Shown here: one piece after another, positions 1 to 7,026 of the stretch
How positions within the stretch are numbered: the stretch's first letter is position 1
Layout of the letters: the number at the start of each line of letters is the position of its first letter
Notes under the pieces: model-generated
Told to the model about the DNA's origin: nothing
What the model saw: the letters and a program-made list of their open reading frames with translations, nothing else
The model's database searches: none
Translations under genes and position numbers: made by a program
Assembly: GCA_014859075.1 (NCBI GenBank)
Contig: JACUUW010000012.1
Location: 1 to 20,845, forward strand
Length of the DNA: 20,845 nt
Source of the DNA: Desulforudis sp.
GTDB taxonomy: Bacteria; Bacillota; Desulfotomaculia; Desulfotomaculales; Desulforudaceae
Direction: 5' to 3'

Positions 1-432
1 GGTGGCCACCAGGTCCTCCCCGATGACCCGCACGTATTGCCAGGGAAAGGCGGCGGCGGTGATCTCGAAGGTGTCTTCGCCGGTCCAGTGGACGTCCTCG
101 ATCATGATGACGGCGTTACAGTCCGGAGGCAACGGATCACCGGTATCGACCACGTGGGCGTCGACCCCGACCCGCAGGGTCAGGGGGGTGGTTTCGGTGG
201 CTCCAAAAGTGTCGCCGGCCCGTACGGCCAGCCCGTCCATGGCCGAAGCATGGAAGTGCGGCGAGGACACAGCGGCAAAGACCGGTTCGGCGGTCACCCG
301 GCCCACCGCTTCCGCGGATGCGATCTCCTCCGGCGGTCCGGGGGCAAGCGCCCCCTGCTGCGCCAGGTGCTCAAGATATTGTTGTCGGGCTTCTTCCAGG
401 GGTTGTTCCAATAGATAGACTTTTCTTTGCAT
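1..432 (-). CDS. MoeA-family molybdopterin molybdenumtransferase-like protein, N-terminal part (runs off left edge)
   Basis: An open frame of 144 codons reads leftward from an ATG at 432 to the window edge, so the C-terminus is missing. A GGAGGG ribosome site lies a few bases upstream. The visible part is the MoeA N-terminal region: a leucine-rich start, then an ASAMDGLAVRAGDTFGA segment (residues about 63-79), which matches the MDG(F/L)A motif of MoeA, and a VDTGDPLPPDCNAVIMIED segment typical of the MoeA linker domain. MoeA inserts molybdate into adenylylated molybdopterin in the cytoplasm. This gene follows a complete moeA by 35 bases, so they probably share a transcript. From knowledge of related genomes I suspect that the unseen C-terminus carries a periplasmic-binding-protein-like domain, as in many second MoeA copies, but the window cannot show this. 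The family call is secure; the precise role is not. Confidence 0.85.
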   Translation of the reverse strand, partial: MQRKVYLLEQPLEEARQQYLEHLAQQGALAPGPPEEIASAEAVGRVTAEPVFAAVSSPHFHASAMDGLAVRAGDTFGATETTPLTLRVGVDAHVVDTGDPLPPDCNAVIMIEDVHWTGEDTFEITAAAFPWQYVRVIGEDLVAT

Positions 433-467
433 GATCGGCCCTCCGTCTTGATGAGGAAAGAATTTTT

Positions 468-1679
468 CTAAAAAGGAATCACTTCTACTTCCTCTCCCGC
501 CGCGACGCCCTGACTCTCCAGGGGGATCCGCGCCAAGCCGTCAGCCCGGACCATCGTGGCGATCAGGCCGGACTTGCCTGGGATAGGTTCGGCCACCAGC
601 CGCTCCCCGTCCCGACTCAGCCGCACGCGGACGTAGTCCTCTTTGCCGGCCTGGGAACTCAACGACCGCGTGATCCGGGCACGAATCGGAAAACGCCGGT
701 AACCCGGGTCCAGCAGGGGACGCGCCAGCAGGCTGAAGACCACCATGGCCGAAACCGGGTGTCCGGGCAGACCGAGAATCAGCTTTTCGCCGATCGCCGC
801 GCCGATCGTGGGCTTACCGGGACGCACCGCCAACCCGTGAAACAGGACGCCCGGTTCACCCAGTCCGGCCAGCACGTCCACGGTCACATCCCGGCGGCCG
901 ACCGAACTGCCGCCCGAGATCATGACGGCCTCGGTCTCGTCCAGTGCCCGCCGGACCACCGCGATCAGGCTTTCGAAATCATCGCGGACGATGCCGTATA
1001 TCACCGGCTCGGCCCCGCATTCGCATACCTGGCCGCCCAGAGTGTATGAATTGACGTCCCGCACCTGCCCCGGTCCGGGAGTTTCTTCGACCGGAACCAC
1101 TTCGTCCCCCGTGGTGATCACGCCGACCCGCAGCGGGCGGCGGACCGGTACCGTATCCACTCCGGCGGCCGCCAGCAGCCCCACGTCCTGGGAACGCAGA
1201 CGGTGACCCCCCGGGAGCAGGAGCGTGCCCCCGGCAAGGTCGTCACCGCACCGGATCGTGTTCTCCCCCGGCGCCACCGGGCGGGTGACCCCGATGGTCT
1301 GCGCATCCAGTTCCTCGGTATACTCGACCATGACCACGGCGTCGGCACCCTCCGGCAGCATGCCGCCGGTGGCGATCCGAAAGGCATGCCCCACTTCCAG
1401 GCGGCCCCGGGGAGCCTCTCCCATCAACACTTCCCCGGCAACGTTCAGGTAGGCCGGCAAGCCTTCCGAGGCCCCAAAGGTGTCCCGGGCCCGCACCGCG
1501 AATCCGTCCATGGTCGACCGGTCGAAGGCCGGCACGTCCTCCGGGGCGAACACATCCCCGTCAAGGGTCCGGTGCAACGCCTCCCGCAGTCCCAGGCGTT
1601 CTCCCGGAGTTTCCAACCGCACATGGTCACGCAGAATCGAGAGCGCGTCCGCAATGGTATAAGCCCGAAAAAGATCCAA
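468..1679 (-). CDS. moeA: Molybdopterin molybdenumtransferase MoeA
   Basis: This 403-residue protein has the usual MoeA length and domain set. It catalyses insertion of molybdate into adenylylated molybdopterin, the last step of molybdenum cofactor synthesis. Visible motifs are RSTMDGFAVRA (about 54-64) with Asp58, VITTGDEV (about 187-194), SGGSSVGRRD (about 255-264) in the MoCF-binding domain, RPGKPT (286-291) and LPGHPVSAMV (304-313). A C-terminal beta-barrel domain follows (about 325-403). The start is a TTG at 1679, preceded by GGAGG with 9 bases of spacing; an ATG at 1699 is in another frame and overlaps the Shine-Dalgarno. It is first in a two-gene moeA pair. Upstream lies a GC-rich hairpin (1771-1792) that could act as an attenuator. 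Two different MoeA proteins in one operon would fit either division of labour between cofactors (Mo and W) or ligand binding by the second copy; that is inference. Confidence 0.95.
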   Translation of the reverse strand: MDLFRAYTIADALSILRDHVRLETPGERLGLREALHRTLDGDVFAPEDVPAFDRSTMDGFAVRARDTFGASEGLPAYLNVAGEVLMGEAPRGRLEVGHAFRIATGGMLPEGADAVVMVEYTEELDAQTIGVTRPVAPGENTIRCGDDLAGGTLLLPGGHRLRSQDVGLLAAAGVDTVPVRRPLRVGVITTGDEVVPVEETPGPGQVRDVNSYTLGGQVCECGAEPVIYGIVRDDFESLIAVVRRALDETEAVMISGGSSVGRRDVTVDVLAGLGEPGVLFHGLAVRPGKPTIGAAIGEKLILGLPGHPVSAMVVFSLLARPLLDPGYRRFPIRARITRSLSSQAGKEDYVRVRLSRDGERLVAEPIPGKSGLIATMVRADGLARIPLESQGVAAGEEVEVIPF

Positions 1680-1770
1680 TCGGATTTACCTCCAGCCATA
1701 GAATCTACCTCATCCTACCATATTCTTTCCCAGAGATAAAAGGGTTACCATATCCGCGCCCAAAGAAGAA

Positions 1771-1792
1771 ACCGGGCTGAAAACCGCCCGGT
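1771..1792 (-). terminator. GC-rich hairpin in moeA leader (possible attenuator)
   Basis: Read on the minus strand, a perfect 7-bp stem ACCGGGC/GCCCGGT with an 8-base loop is followed by a pyrimidine tract, TTCTTCTTT. It lies about 90 bases upstream of the moeA start, and no minus-strand gene lies between it and the divergent gene on its right. It therefore sits in the moeA leader and is not at a gene end. It could be an attenuator or part of a leader RNA. I could not match it to the Moco riboswitch consensus. Confidence 0.4.
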
Positions 1793-1803
1793 CTCCGGTC
1801 GTA

Positions 1804-1817
1804 TTTACACATTTTAC
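1804..1817 (-). promoter_or_regulatory. CpxR-box-like direct repeat
   Basis: The minus strand reads GTAAAATGTGTAAA, two GTAAA half-sites separated by four bases. This matches the enterobacterial CpxR pattern GTAAA-N(4-8)-GTAAA. It lies about 110 bases upstream of an exported Spy/CpxP-like gene, and an OmpR-family regulator is encoded just beyond that gene. The region is AT-rich, so chance is possible; regulation by the neighbouring regulator is inference. Confidence 0.3.
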
Positions 1818-1925
1818 TAATTATGCTTGCCCAATTTTCGCACTTTTGTTTGTACTTGTTCACAATTCGGCCACATTTGCCGGTTATACTTTGATAACAA
1901 ACAGCTTTCAAAGGAGGTGATTGCA

Positions 1926-2411
1926 TTGCGACGCAATCTCGTATCGCTGACGCTCGCCCTGGTGCTGGTGTTCGCGATCACCCAGGTGGCCGCGGCCGGC
2001 TTCGGTCATGGTGCGGGCGGCCGGGGGATCGGCGCCGACGGCTGGATAAACATGGCTGATGAACTCGACTTGACCGCCGAGCAGTCCGCCAAGATCCAGG
2101 AGATGCACAAACAGCATTTCGAAAAATCGAACAAGCTCCAGGACCAGCTGCGGGCCACCCGCCAGCAGTTGCGGATCCAGAGCTTCAACCCCAAGGCTGA
2201 TCAGTCCAAGGTCCAGGCCCAGATTAAACAGACCGGCGAATACCGCGATCAGCTATTGAAAGAAGCCGCCGATTTCCGCACCGAACTGCGCGGTGTACTG
2301 ACTGATGAACAACTGGCCAAATGGTCCGAGATCCGTTGCGGCGGCCCCTGCCGCCACCCCGACGGACCGTTGAGCAATTCCCCGGGCGGAAAGGGCGGTG
2401 CCTGGCGGTAG
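1926..2411 (+). CDS. Exported Spy/CpxP-like (LTxxQ) protein
   Basis: This 161-residue protein starts at TTG 1926, chosen because AAGGAGGTGA (1911-1920) sits at ideal spacing; frames extending further left have no ribosome site. The N-terminus is a signal peptide (MRRNLV, then a hydrophobic run to AAA at about residue 24). The mature part is glycine-rich, then largely helical and charged, with the two LTxxQ motifs of the Spy/CpxP family: LTAEQ (49-53) and LTDEQ (125-129). The C-terminus holds two cysteines (CGGPC) and a Gly-rich tail. Spy/CpxP proteins act outside the cytoplasmic membrane as chaperones, metal-responsive sensors or inhibitors of envelope kinases. A terminator follows, and a two-component pair is encoded immediately downstream on the same strand, an arrangement reminiscent of cpxP-cpxRA. 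Family assignment is good; its function in a Firmicute is unclear. Confidence 0.85.
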   Translation: MRRNLVSLTLALVLVFAITQVAAAGFGHGAGGRGIGADGWINMADELDLTAEQSAKIQEMHKQHFEKSNKLQDQLRATRQQLRIQSFNPKADQSKVQAQIKQTGEYRDQLLKEAADFRTELRGVLTDEQLAKWSEIRCGGPCRHPDGPLSNSPGGKGGAWR

Positions 2412-2429
2412 ATAGAAGCTTGGGAAGCC

Positions 2430-2468
2430 GGGACAGGTTGATCGGCCTGTCCCTTTTCCCTTTTCCCG
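2430..2468 (+). terminator. Rho-independent terminator after the Spy-like gene
   Basis: A perfect 8-bp stem GGGACAGG/CCTGTCCC (2430-2437 and 2446-2453) with an 8-base loop is followed by TTTTCCCTTTT. It lies 19 bases after the TAG of the Spy-like gene and separates it from the two-component operon. Confidence 0.85.
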
Positions 2469-2474
2469 GAGCGT

Positions 2475-2503
2475 TTGAACGAACTCCGAAGTTGGTGTAC
2501 ACT
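2475..2503 (+). promoter_or_regulatory. Sigma-A-type promoter of the two-component operon
   Basis: TTGAAC (2475-2480) and TACACT (2498-2503) are separated by exactly 17 bases, just after the preceding terminator. The predicted transcript start near 2510 supports translation of the response regulator from ATG 2562 and not from anything further upstream. Confidence 0.6.
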
Positions 2504-2561
2504 GAAACCGTCAAAAACAAAGGCAAAATGCCGAGCCGTCTCTTTTCCCGGAGGTGGGTCT

Positions 2562-3251
2562 ATGGTGCACGCCGGCGTAATCCTGATGGTGGAGGACGAG
2601 CAACCGGTTCAGGAGGTAGCCCGGCTCTATCTGGAAAGAGAGGGTTTCCGTGTCGCTTCGGCCCTCGACGGGGAAGAAGCCCTGCAAAAGGTCCGATCGG
2701 AAAACCCCGACCTTGTGGTCCTGGACATCATGCTGCCCAAGAAGGACGGGTGGACCGTCTGCCGCGAGATCAGGCGGCACCTGGCCGTGCCCATCATCAT
2801 GCTCTCGGCCAAGGGCGAAGAGTACGACCGGGTGCTCGGACTGGAACTCGGGGCGGACGACTACATCACGAAACCCTTCAGCCCCCGGGAACTCGTGGCC
2901 CGGGTCAAAGCCGTGCTGCGCCGGAGCAGCGCCGCGGCCGGGGAGGCCGAAGCCGGCGAGGTGTTCCGCTACCCGGGGTTGACTGTGGACACCGCCGCCC
3001 ACTTGGTGAAGGTCCACGGTGAGACCGTCCCGCTCACTCCCAAAGAATTCGAACTGCTCGCCTTTCTGGCCGCCCGGCCCCGCCGTGTACTCAACCGGGA
3101 ACAGTTATTGGCCGGCGTGTGGGGTTACGAATACCCCGGCGATACCCGTACGGTCGATACCCATATCAAGCGGCTCCGCGAAAAACTGCGGGGCACCGGC
3201 CGCAGTTATTTAAGAACGGTCTGGGGCCTCGGCTACAAGTTCGAGGTGTAA
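2562..3251 (+). CDS. OmpR/PhoB-family response regulator
   Basis: A 229-residue DNA-binding response regulator. The start is ATG 2562 with GGAGGTG (2550-2556) upstream; an open frame reaches further left but crosses the promoter. The receiver domain spans about residues 5-118, with the acidic pair E11/D12, phosphoacceptor D55 (VVLDIMLPKKDGW), S82 and conserved K104 (TKPF). A winged-helix Trans_reg_C domain covers about 130-229 (LTPKEFELLAFLA; RTVDTHIKRLREKL; TVWGLGYKFE). It is expected to be phosphorylated by the kinase encoded 3 bases downstream. Overall it resembles the PhoP/WalR group in layout, but the target genes cannot be told from sequence alone. The Spy-like gene just upstream, with its CpxR-like box, is one candidate target. 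Confidence 0.96.
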   Translation: MVHAGVILMVEDEQPVQEVARLYLEREGFRVASALDGEEALQKVRSENPDLVVLDIMLPKKDGWTVCREIRRHLAVPIIMLSAKGEEYDRVLGLELGADDYITKPFSPRELVARVKAVLRRSSAAAGEAEAGEVFRYPGLTVDTAAHLVKVHGETVPLTPKEFELLAFLAARPRRVLNREQLLAGVWGYEYPGDTRTVDTHIKRLREKLRGTGRSYLRTVWGLGYKFEV

Positions 3252-3254
3252 CAT

Positions 3255-5015
3255 TTGTCAAGTATTTTCGGGCGTCTCTTCGGCTCGTATCTGATCGTGA
3301 TTCTGATCACCCTGGCGACGGTGCATCTGGCTGTTTCTTATCTTTTTGCCGACTACTATTACGCCGCCAGGGAAAAGGAAATGCTGCAGGAGGCCGAAAA
3401 CCTGGCCCAGTCCCTGGCCGAGTCGGACCCCGAGGCCGCGGACCTCGTTTTCGGCAGAAACTTGAACGGTACGGGCCGGATAAGCGAACGGTTGGCCGTG
3501 CTCGAACGCCGGCAGATCGAGCTCGGGCCTTACGGCCGCGGACCCGGGCGGCACAACTGGCTGGCCGCCGAAGAATCATCCCGCATCCTGGCCGGTGAAC
3601 CGGCTTTCAGCCGCCGGTTTCTGCCCAGCCTCGAACAGGACGTGCTCCAGGTGGCCGTGCCCATCCACCGGAACGGTCAGGTTTCCGGTGCGGTACTCAT
3701 CTTTGCCCCGGTGGCCGATCTGGACGCCACGGTGGCGGCCGTACGCCGCATCACCCTTTCAGCGGCCGCCGTGGCTGTGTTTCTGGCCGCCGGTCTCAGT
3801 TTCTGGCTTTCCCGCTCGTTGTCCGACCCGCTACGCGAAATGAGCCGGGTTTCGGTGGAAATGGCGCGGGGAGACTTCAGCCGGCGGGTGACCGTCAACA
3901 GGCGGGACGAGGTGGGACAACTGGCGGAAAACCTGAACCACCTGGCCGGTTCGCTGGACCGCTCGGTGGGGGAACTGGCCCGGGAGAAAGGAAAACTGGA
4001 GAGCGTGGTGGCGAATATGGCCGAGGGCGTTCTGGCGGTTGATTCGAAAGGGCGGGTGATTCTAGCCAACGCCCCTGCCCGAAATACGTTGTCGCTGGGC
4101 ACTGATACGGCTGATGCGGTGAACCAGCCGGTGCCCGTTCCCGAGCTGACCGCCCTCTACAATGAGGTGCTCGCCACGGGCGACCGACGGTCGACCGAAC
4201 TGGAGTTGAATGGAACAAGCCAGTCGGTCCAGTGTTCACCCCTGCGTCACCAGGACGGCACAGTTTTTGGGGCAGTGGCCGTGCTGCAAGACATTACCGC
4301 CCTGCGGGAGTTGGAACGGATGCGCCGGGACTTCGTGGCCAACGTCTCCCACGAGTTGCGTACTCCGCTTACCGCGGTGCAGGGGATCGTCGAGGGTCTG
4401 ATCGACGGGGTGATCTCCGAGGACGATGCCCGGGAACGCTACCTGCAGGTGGCCCACCGCGAAACCCTGCGGATGAACCGGCTGGTCCAAGACCTGCTTG
4501 ACCTGGCCGCGCTCGAAGCCGGGCGCACCGACTGGGAACTGCACGCCGTGGACATCGGGGACGTCTTGACCCGGGTTGAAACCCGTCTCCAGGCCAACCT
4601 GGCCGAAAAGGAACTGACTGAACGGTCGGAGCTGCCGGCGAACCTCCCGCCGCTGCTGGCCAACGAAAACCGGCTGGAGCAGGTGCTGACCAACCTTATC
4701 GAAAACGCCGTCCGGTTCTCCCCGCCCGGAGGCGAGATCCTGGTCACGGCCTTGAAACGTCCGGAAAACAGAGTGACGGTCGCCGTCCAGGACCGGGGGC
4801 CCGGCATCCCGCCGGCCGACCTGCCCCACCTTTGGGACCGGTTTTACCGGGTTGAAAAATCACGGGCCAGGGATCTCGGGGGTACCGGACTCGGGTTGGC
4901 GATCGTCAAGCAGATTGTGGAGGCCCAGGGCGGCGAGGTGGGGGTGGAAAGCACCCCCGGTGAGGGCGCGACTTTCTGGTTTACTCTCCCTGTAGCTTCT
5001 GAAGGCGACCATTGA
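3255..5015 (+). CDS. Membrane sensor histidine kinase (HAMP-PAS-HisKA-HATPase)
   Basis: A 586-residue kinase of the PhoR/WalK layout. It starts at TTG 3255, with GAGGTG (3243-3248) lying inside the end of the regulator gene, so the two are translationally coupled. A first transmembrane helix spans about residues 9-31. An extracytoplasmic sensor domain of about 130 residues follows, then a second helix (about 166-187) and a HAMP linker (about 185-240). A PAS-like domain (about 248-350) comes next. The dimerisation/phosphoacceptor helix is VANVSHELRTPLTA with H366. The ATPase domain has N484 (LIENAVRF), DRGPGIP (513-519) and GGTGLGLAIVKQ (542-553). The extracellular domain has no recognisable family signature, so the stimulus is unknown. 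No terminator is evident after the TGA. Confidence 0.95.
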   Translation: MSSIFGRLFGSYLIVILITLATVHLAVSYLFADYYYAAREKEMLQEAENLAQSLAESDPEAADLVFGRNLNGTGRISERLAVLERRQIELGPYGRGPGRHNWLAAEESSRILAGEPAFSRRFLPSLEQDVLQVAVPIHRNGQVSGAVLIFAPVADLDATVAAVRRITLSAAAVAVFLAAGLSFWLSRSLSDPLREMSRVSVEMARGDFSRRVTVNRRDEVGQLAENLNHLAGSLDRSVGELAREKGKLESVVANMAEGVLAVDSKGRVILANAPARNTLSLGTDTADAVNQPVPVPELTALYNEVLATGDRRSTELELNGTSQSVQCSPLRHQDGTVFGAVAVLQDITALRELERMRRDFVANVSHELRTPLTAVQGIVEGLIDGVISEDDARERYLQVAHRETLRMNRLVQDLLDLAALEAGRTDWELHAVDIGDVLTRVETRLQANLAEKELTERSELPANLPPLLANENRLEQVLTNLIENAVRFSPPGGEILVTALKRPENRVTVAVQDRGPGIPPADLPHLWDRFYRVEKSRARDLGGTGLGLAIVKQIVEAQGGEVGVESTPGEGATFWFTLPVASEGDH

Positions 5016-5056
5016 TATATTAAAATGGTGCCCCTGGCAATTGCTGTTTCAATGAG

Positions 5057-5406
5057 GTGTGTTTCAGTTAAAGTTTGGCAAGTATTTCGGACAAAGAAGA
5101 TGGCTCGGATGTTTCATTGAAGGATGGATGGTGTTCAGGAACGGGCTGTGACACAGTTACCCGGTTAGCCGCCAGCGAGAGCGACATTGCGGAGCGTGGA
5201 TTACGGCTCTCGGCGAAGGCGACGTCGGCGCTGCCGCCGACGAGGACGCGACGTAACTTTCAGACAGCAACTAGCGTAAACGGATCGGGGAGAACCACTG
5301 ACATCTGTTCCGTACACATTTCGATCGCAATCCACGGAAGGCGTGCAGCGCCCCGAACCAAGCCGTAGTGCCGTCCACGCGGAGCACCGGAGCCGAGCGG
5401 GGGCTC
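5057..5406 (+). ncRNA. Candidate structured RNA in a 412-base gene-free gap (possible group II intron domain I remnant)
   Basis: The gap 5016-5427 lies between converging genes, so it needs neither promoter nor leader. I see no credible coding frame, yet it is full of short perfect inverted repeats. These are AACGGG/CCCGGTT enclosing CTGT-GAC-ACAG (5140-5166), GAGAGC/GCTCTC (5177-5211), GTCGGCG-CTGC-CGCCGAC (5224-5241), TTCCGT/ACGGAA (5308-5339), GGCG/CGCC (5340-5352) and GAGCC/GGCTC (5390-5406). A GTGTG at 5057 resembles a group II intron 5' end, and the general texture (for example CAACTAGCGTAA at 5268-5279) recalls intron domain I. However, no reverse transcriptase and no domain V hairpin are present. 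The strand is assumed. The existence of structure is directly visible; the identity is a guess. Confidence 0.35.
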
Positions 5407-5427
5407 AACCGGGTTGGGAAAGGGGTT

Positions 5428-6492
5428 TTAAAAGAAAGTCCCGAACAGCATCCCGGTGGTGGTGGCGGCGATCACGACGAGCGCGATGTAGATAAGCGCC
5501 TTCCGGATGCCGATGATGTTGCGGATCACCAGCATGTTCGGCAGGCTCAGCGCCGGACCGGCCAGCAGCAGGGCCAGCGCCGGTCCCTTACCCATGCCCA
5601 TGTCCATCAGCGCCTTGACGATCGGCACCTCGGTCAGGGTCGAAAAGTACATAAGCGCGCCGATCACCGAGGCGATCAGGTTGGCTTGCGGGCTGTTCCC
5701 GCCGACGTAGCCGGATACCCAGACGTCCGGAACCACATACTTCAAAGCGCCGGCCAGAAAGACCCCGACCAGCAGAATCGGCAGGATCAACCGTCCCAGG
5801 GTGTAGGTTTCCCGCAGCCACTCCCGTACTTCATCCCCGGTAAACCACCGCTTCAAAACGACAAGGAGTGCGGTCAATAGACCTCCCATCACCGCCAGGT
5901 AAGCGGCGTGCGGCAGGTTGAAGCTGCCCGCCAGCAAAATTGCCACCAGCAGGCCGAAGAAGACCAGGGTGTGCGCCCCCGGTTTTCCCCCGGAGACTCC
6001 GACCGCCGGGTCAAACCCGGGGCCGACGGCGGCGGCCTCCGCCTTTGCCGCTTCTTCCCGGCGATACAGAACGGCCATCGCCAGGCCGATCACAATCGAA
6101 AACAGCACAGCCCCCACGGCCCGGCCCACACCCAGATCAAAACCGAGCAGGCGCGCGGTGAACACGATGGCCAACAGGTTGATGGCGGGGCCGGCGTAGA
6201 GAAAGGTGACGGCCGGACCGATTCCGGATCCCTTCCGGTAGATCCCGGCAAACAGAGGCAAAATGGTGCAGGAACACACGGCCAGCAGCGTTCCGGACAC
6301 CGACGCCACGCCGTAGGAAATGTGTTTTTTCGCCGTCGGCCCGAAATACTTCAAAACGGCGGCGCCGGATACGGCCACGGCGATACCGCCGGCGATGAAA
6401 AAGGCCGGAACCAGACAGGTCAGGGTATGCAGAGTGACATACCCCGCCAATTCACTATAGCCGCTGTACAAAACATTCCAAAGGTATTCCAC
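5428..6492 (-). CDS. ArsP / UPF0718-family permease (DUF318)
   Basis: A 354-residue polytopic membrane protein with two related halves and about eight transmembrane helices. The first half carries LAVCSCTILPLFAGIYRKG (about 70-88, with C73 and C75) and TFLYAGPAINL. The second half repeats the theme with YFSTLTEVPIVKALMDMGMG (about 282-301) and LLLAGPALSLPN. These are the signatures of the DUF318 permeases, whose characterised members (ArsP) export trivalent organoarsenicals. The start is GTG 6492 with AAGGTGG 7 bases upstream. It follows an ArsR-type regulator gene by 72 bases in the same direction, which supports metalloid export. A central hydrophilic loop (about 144-172) separates the halves. 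The actual substrate, whether organoarsenical or another thiol-reactive compound, cannot be read from sequence. Confidence 0.88.
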   Translation of the reverse strand: MEYLWNVLYSGYSELAGYVTLHTLTCLVPAFFIAGGIAVAVSGAAVLKYFGPTAKKHISYGVASVSGTLLAVCSCTILPLFAGIYRKGSGIGPAVTFLYAGPAINLLAIVFTARLLGFDLGVGRAVGAVLFSIVIGLAMAVLYRREEAAKAEAAAVGPGFDPAVGVSGGKPGAHTLVFFGLLVAILLAGSFNLPHAAYLAVMGGLLTALLVVLKRWFTGDEVREWLRETYTLGRLILPILLVGVFLAGALKYVVPDVWVSGYVGGNSPQANLIASVIGALMYFSTLTEVPIVKALMDMGMGKGPALALLLAGPALSLPNMLVIRNIIGIRKALIYIALVVIAATTTGMLFGTFF

Positions 6493-6564
6493 GGGGAAAC
6501 CACCTTCTTCACCTAACCAATCAATAAAAAAGACGCCGAGATAAATGGATAGGGCTCTGATCTA

Positions 6565-6903
6565 TTATTTTACGTGCCCAAGCAGGCGCACCTGTTCCCG
6601 CACCCGCCGGACCACCATTTCCTGCAGGGTATCCAATAAATCGAACACTTCCGGGTGATTTACCCAGTACATCACTTTCATCCCATCCTTACGCGAACCC
6701 AGCACACCGGCCCGTTTCAGAACGGCCAGATGCTGGGAAACGTTGGACTGTTCCAGCTGCAGTTCGGCCATGATTTCACAGACACAGCGTTTCCCGCCCC
6801 GCAGTCCCTCGACAATCCGGACGCGGGTCGGATGACCGAGAGCCTTGAGGATATCCGCCTGTAAATCGAAAATCTCCCTGCCCACCGCCATCCCCCGTTT
6901 CAA
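6565..6903 (-). CDS. ArsR/SmtB-family metalloregulator
   Basis: A 112-residue winged-helix repressor. The helix-turn-helix is visible at about residues 43-67 (ELQLEQSNVSQHLAVLKRAGVL), preceded by ALGHPTRVRIVEGL, the usual family opening. Cysteines 40 and 42 (KRCVCEI) form the C-x-C of the classical alpha-3 arsenic/antimony site (ELCVCDL in ArsR). Metalloid binding should release it from DNA. The first possible start is TTG 6903; ATG 6891 is an alternative, and neither has a good Shine-Dalgarno. The promoter places the transcript start near 6921, so the leader is very short. An 18-base dyad overlaps that start, implying that it represses its own operon with the downstream permease. Confidence 0.93.
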   Translation of the reverse strand: MKRGMAVGREIFDLQADILKALGHPTRVRIVEGLRGGKRCVCEIMAELQLEQSNVSQHLAVLKRAGVLGSRKDGMKVMYWVNHPEVFDLLDTLQEMVVRRVREQVRLLGHVK

Positions 6904-6906
6904 GTT

Positions 6907-6924
6907 TATTAGGATATTCTAATA
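6907..6924. promoter_or_regulatory. Candidate ArsR operator
   Basis: TATTAG-GATATT-CTAATA is a perfect 6-bp inverted repeat around a 6-base spacer, the size and AT-rich character expected of ArsR/SmtB operators. It covers the predicted transcript start of the arsR operon and ends three bases before the TTG start codon, an ideal position for autorepression. Confidence 0.65.
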
Positions 6925-6927
6925 TGC

Positions 6928-6957
6928 ATTTTATTCTTTCCTGATGGCAATTGTCAA
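6928..6957 (-). promoter_or_regulatory. Promoter of the arsR-permease operon
   Basis: On the minus strand, TTGACA (6957-6952) is a perfect -35 element and TAAAAT (6933-6928) a five-of-six -10 element, with an 18-base spacer. The candidate operator lies directly downstream. Confidence 0.75.
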
Positions 6958-6977
6958 GTCTTTTCAGCCGAAGCGAC

Positions 6978-7000
6978 AAAAGGGGGGTCATAGTGACCCC
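6978..7000 (-). terminator. Intrinsic terminator after the UPF0316 gene
   Basis: A perfect 7-bp stem GGGGTCA/TGACCCC with a 3-base loop (6984-7000) is followed on the minus strand by CCTTTTG. It lies 26 bases after the stop of the UPF0316 gene and separates that gene from the arsR operon. Confidence 0.7.
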
Positions 7001-7026
7001 TCATGATCTTTGACAAGCACAGCGGC

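Noticed and set aside
2..418. Plus-strand open frames over the left edge
   Set aside because: They mirror the minus-strand MoeA-like gene, which has clear family motifs, a good start and a ribosome site.
1705..1926. Minus-strand frame between moeA and the Spy-like gene
   Set aside because: It crosses the leader hairpin and the Spy ribosome site, has no start signal and shows no family features.
5075..5368. A 97-codon plus-strand frame in the gene-free gap
   Set aside because: No ribosome site, no recognisable domain, odd Ser/Arg/Thr-rich composition, and it runs through several perfect hairpins; better explained as structured RNA.
5382..5412. Possible group II intron domain V at 5382-5412
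   Set aside because: The stem does not have the 34-base shape, the catalytic triad or the two-base bulge of domain V.
5908..6516. Long plus-strand frame opposite the permease
   Set aside because: Its product is Gly/Gln/Arg-rich with no domains; the opposite strand encodes a clear DUF318 permease.
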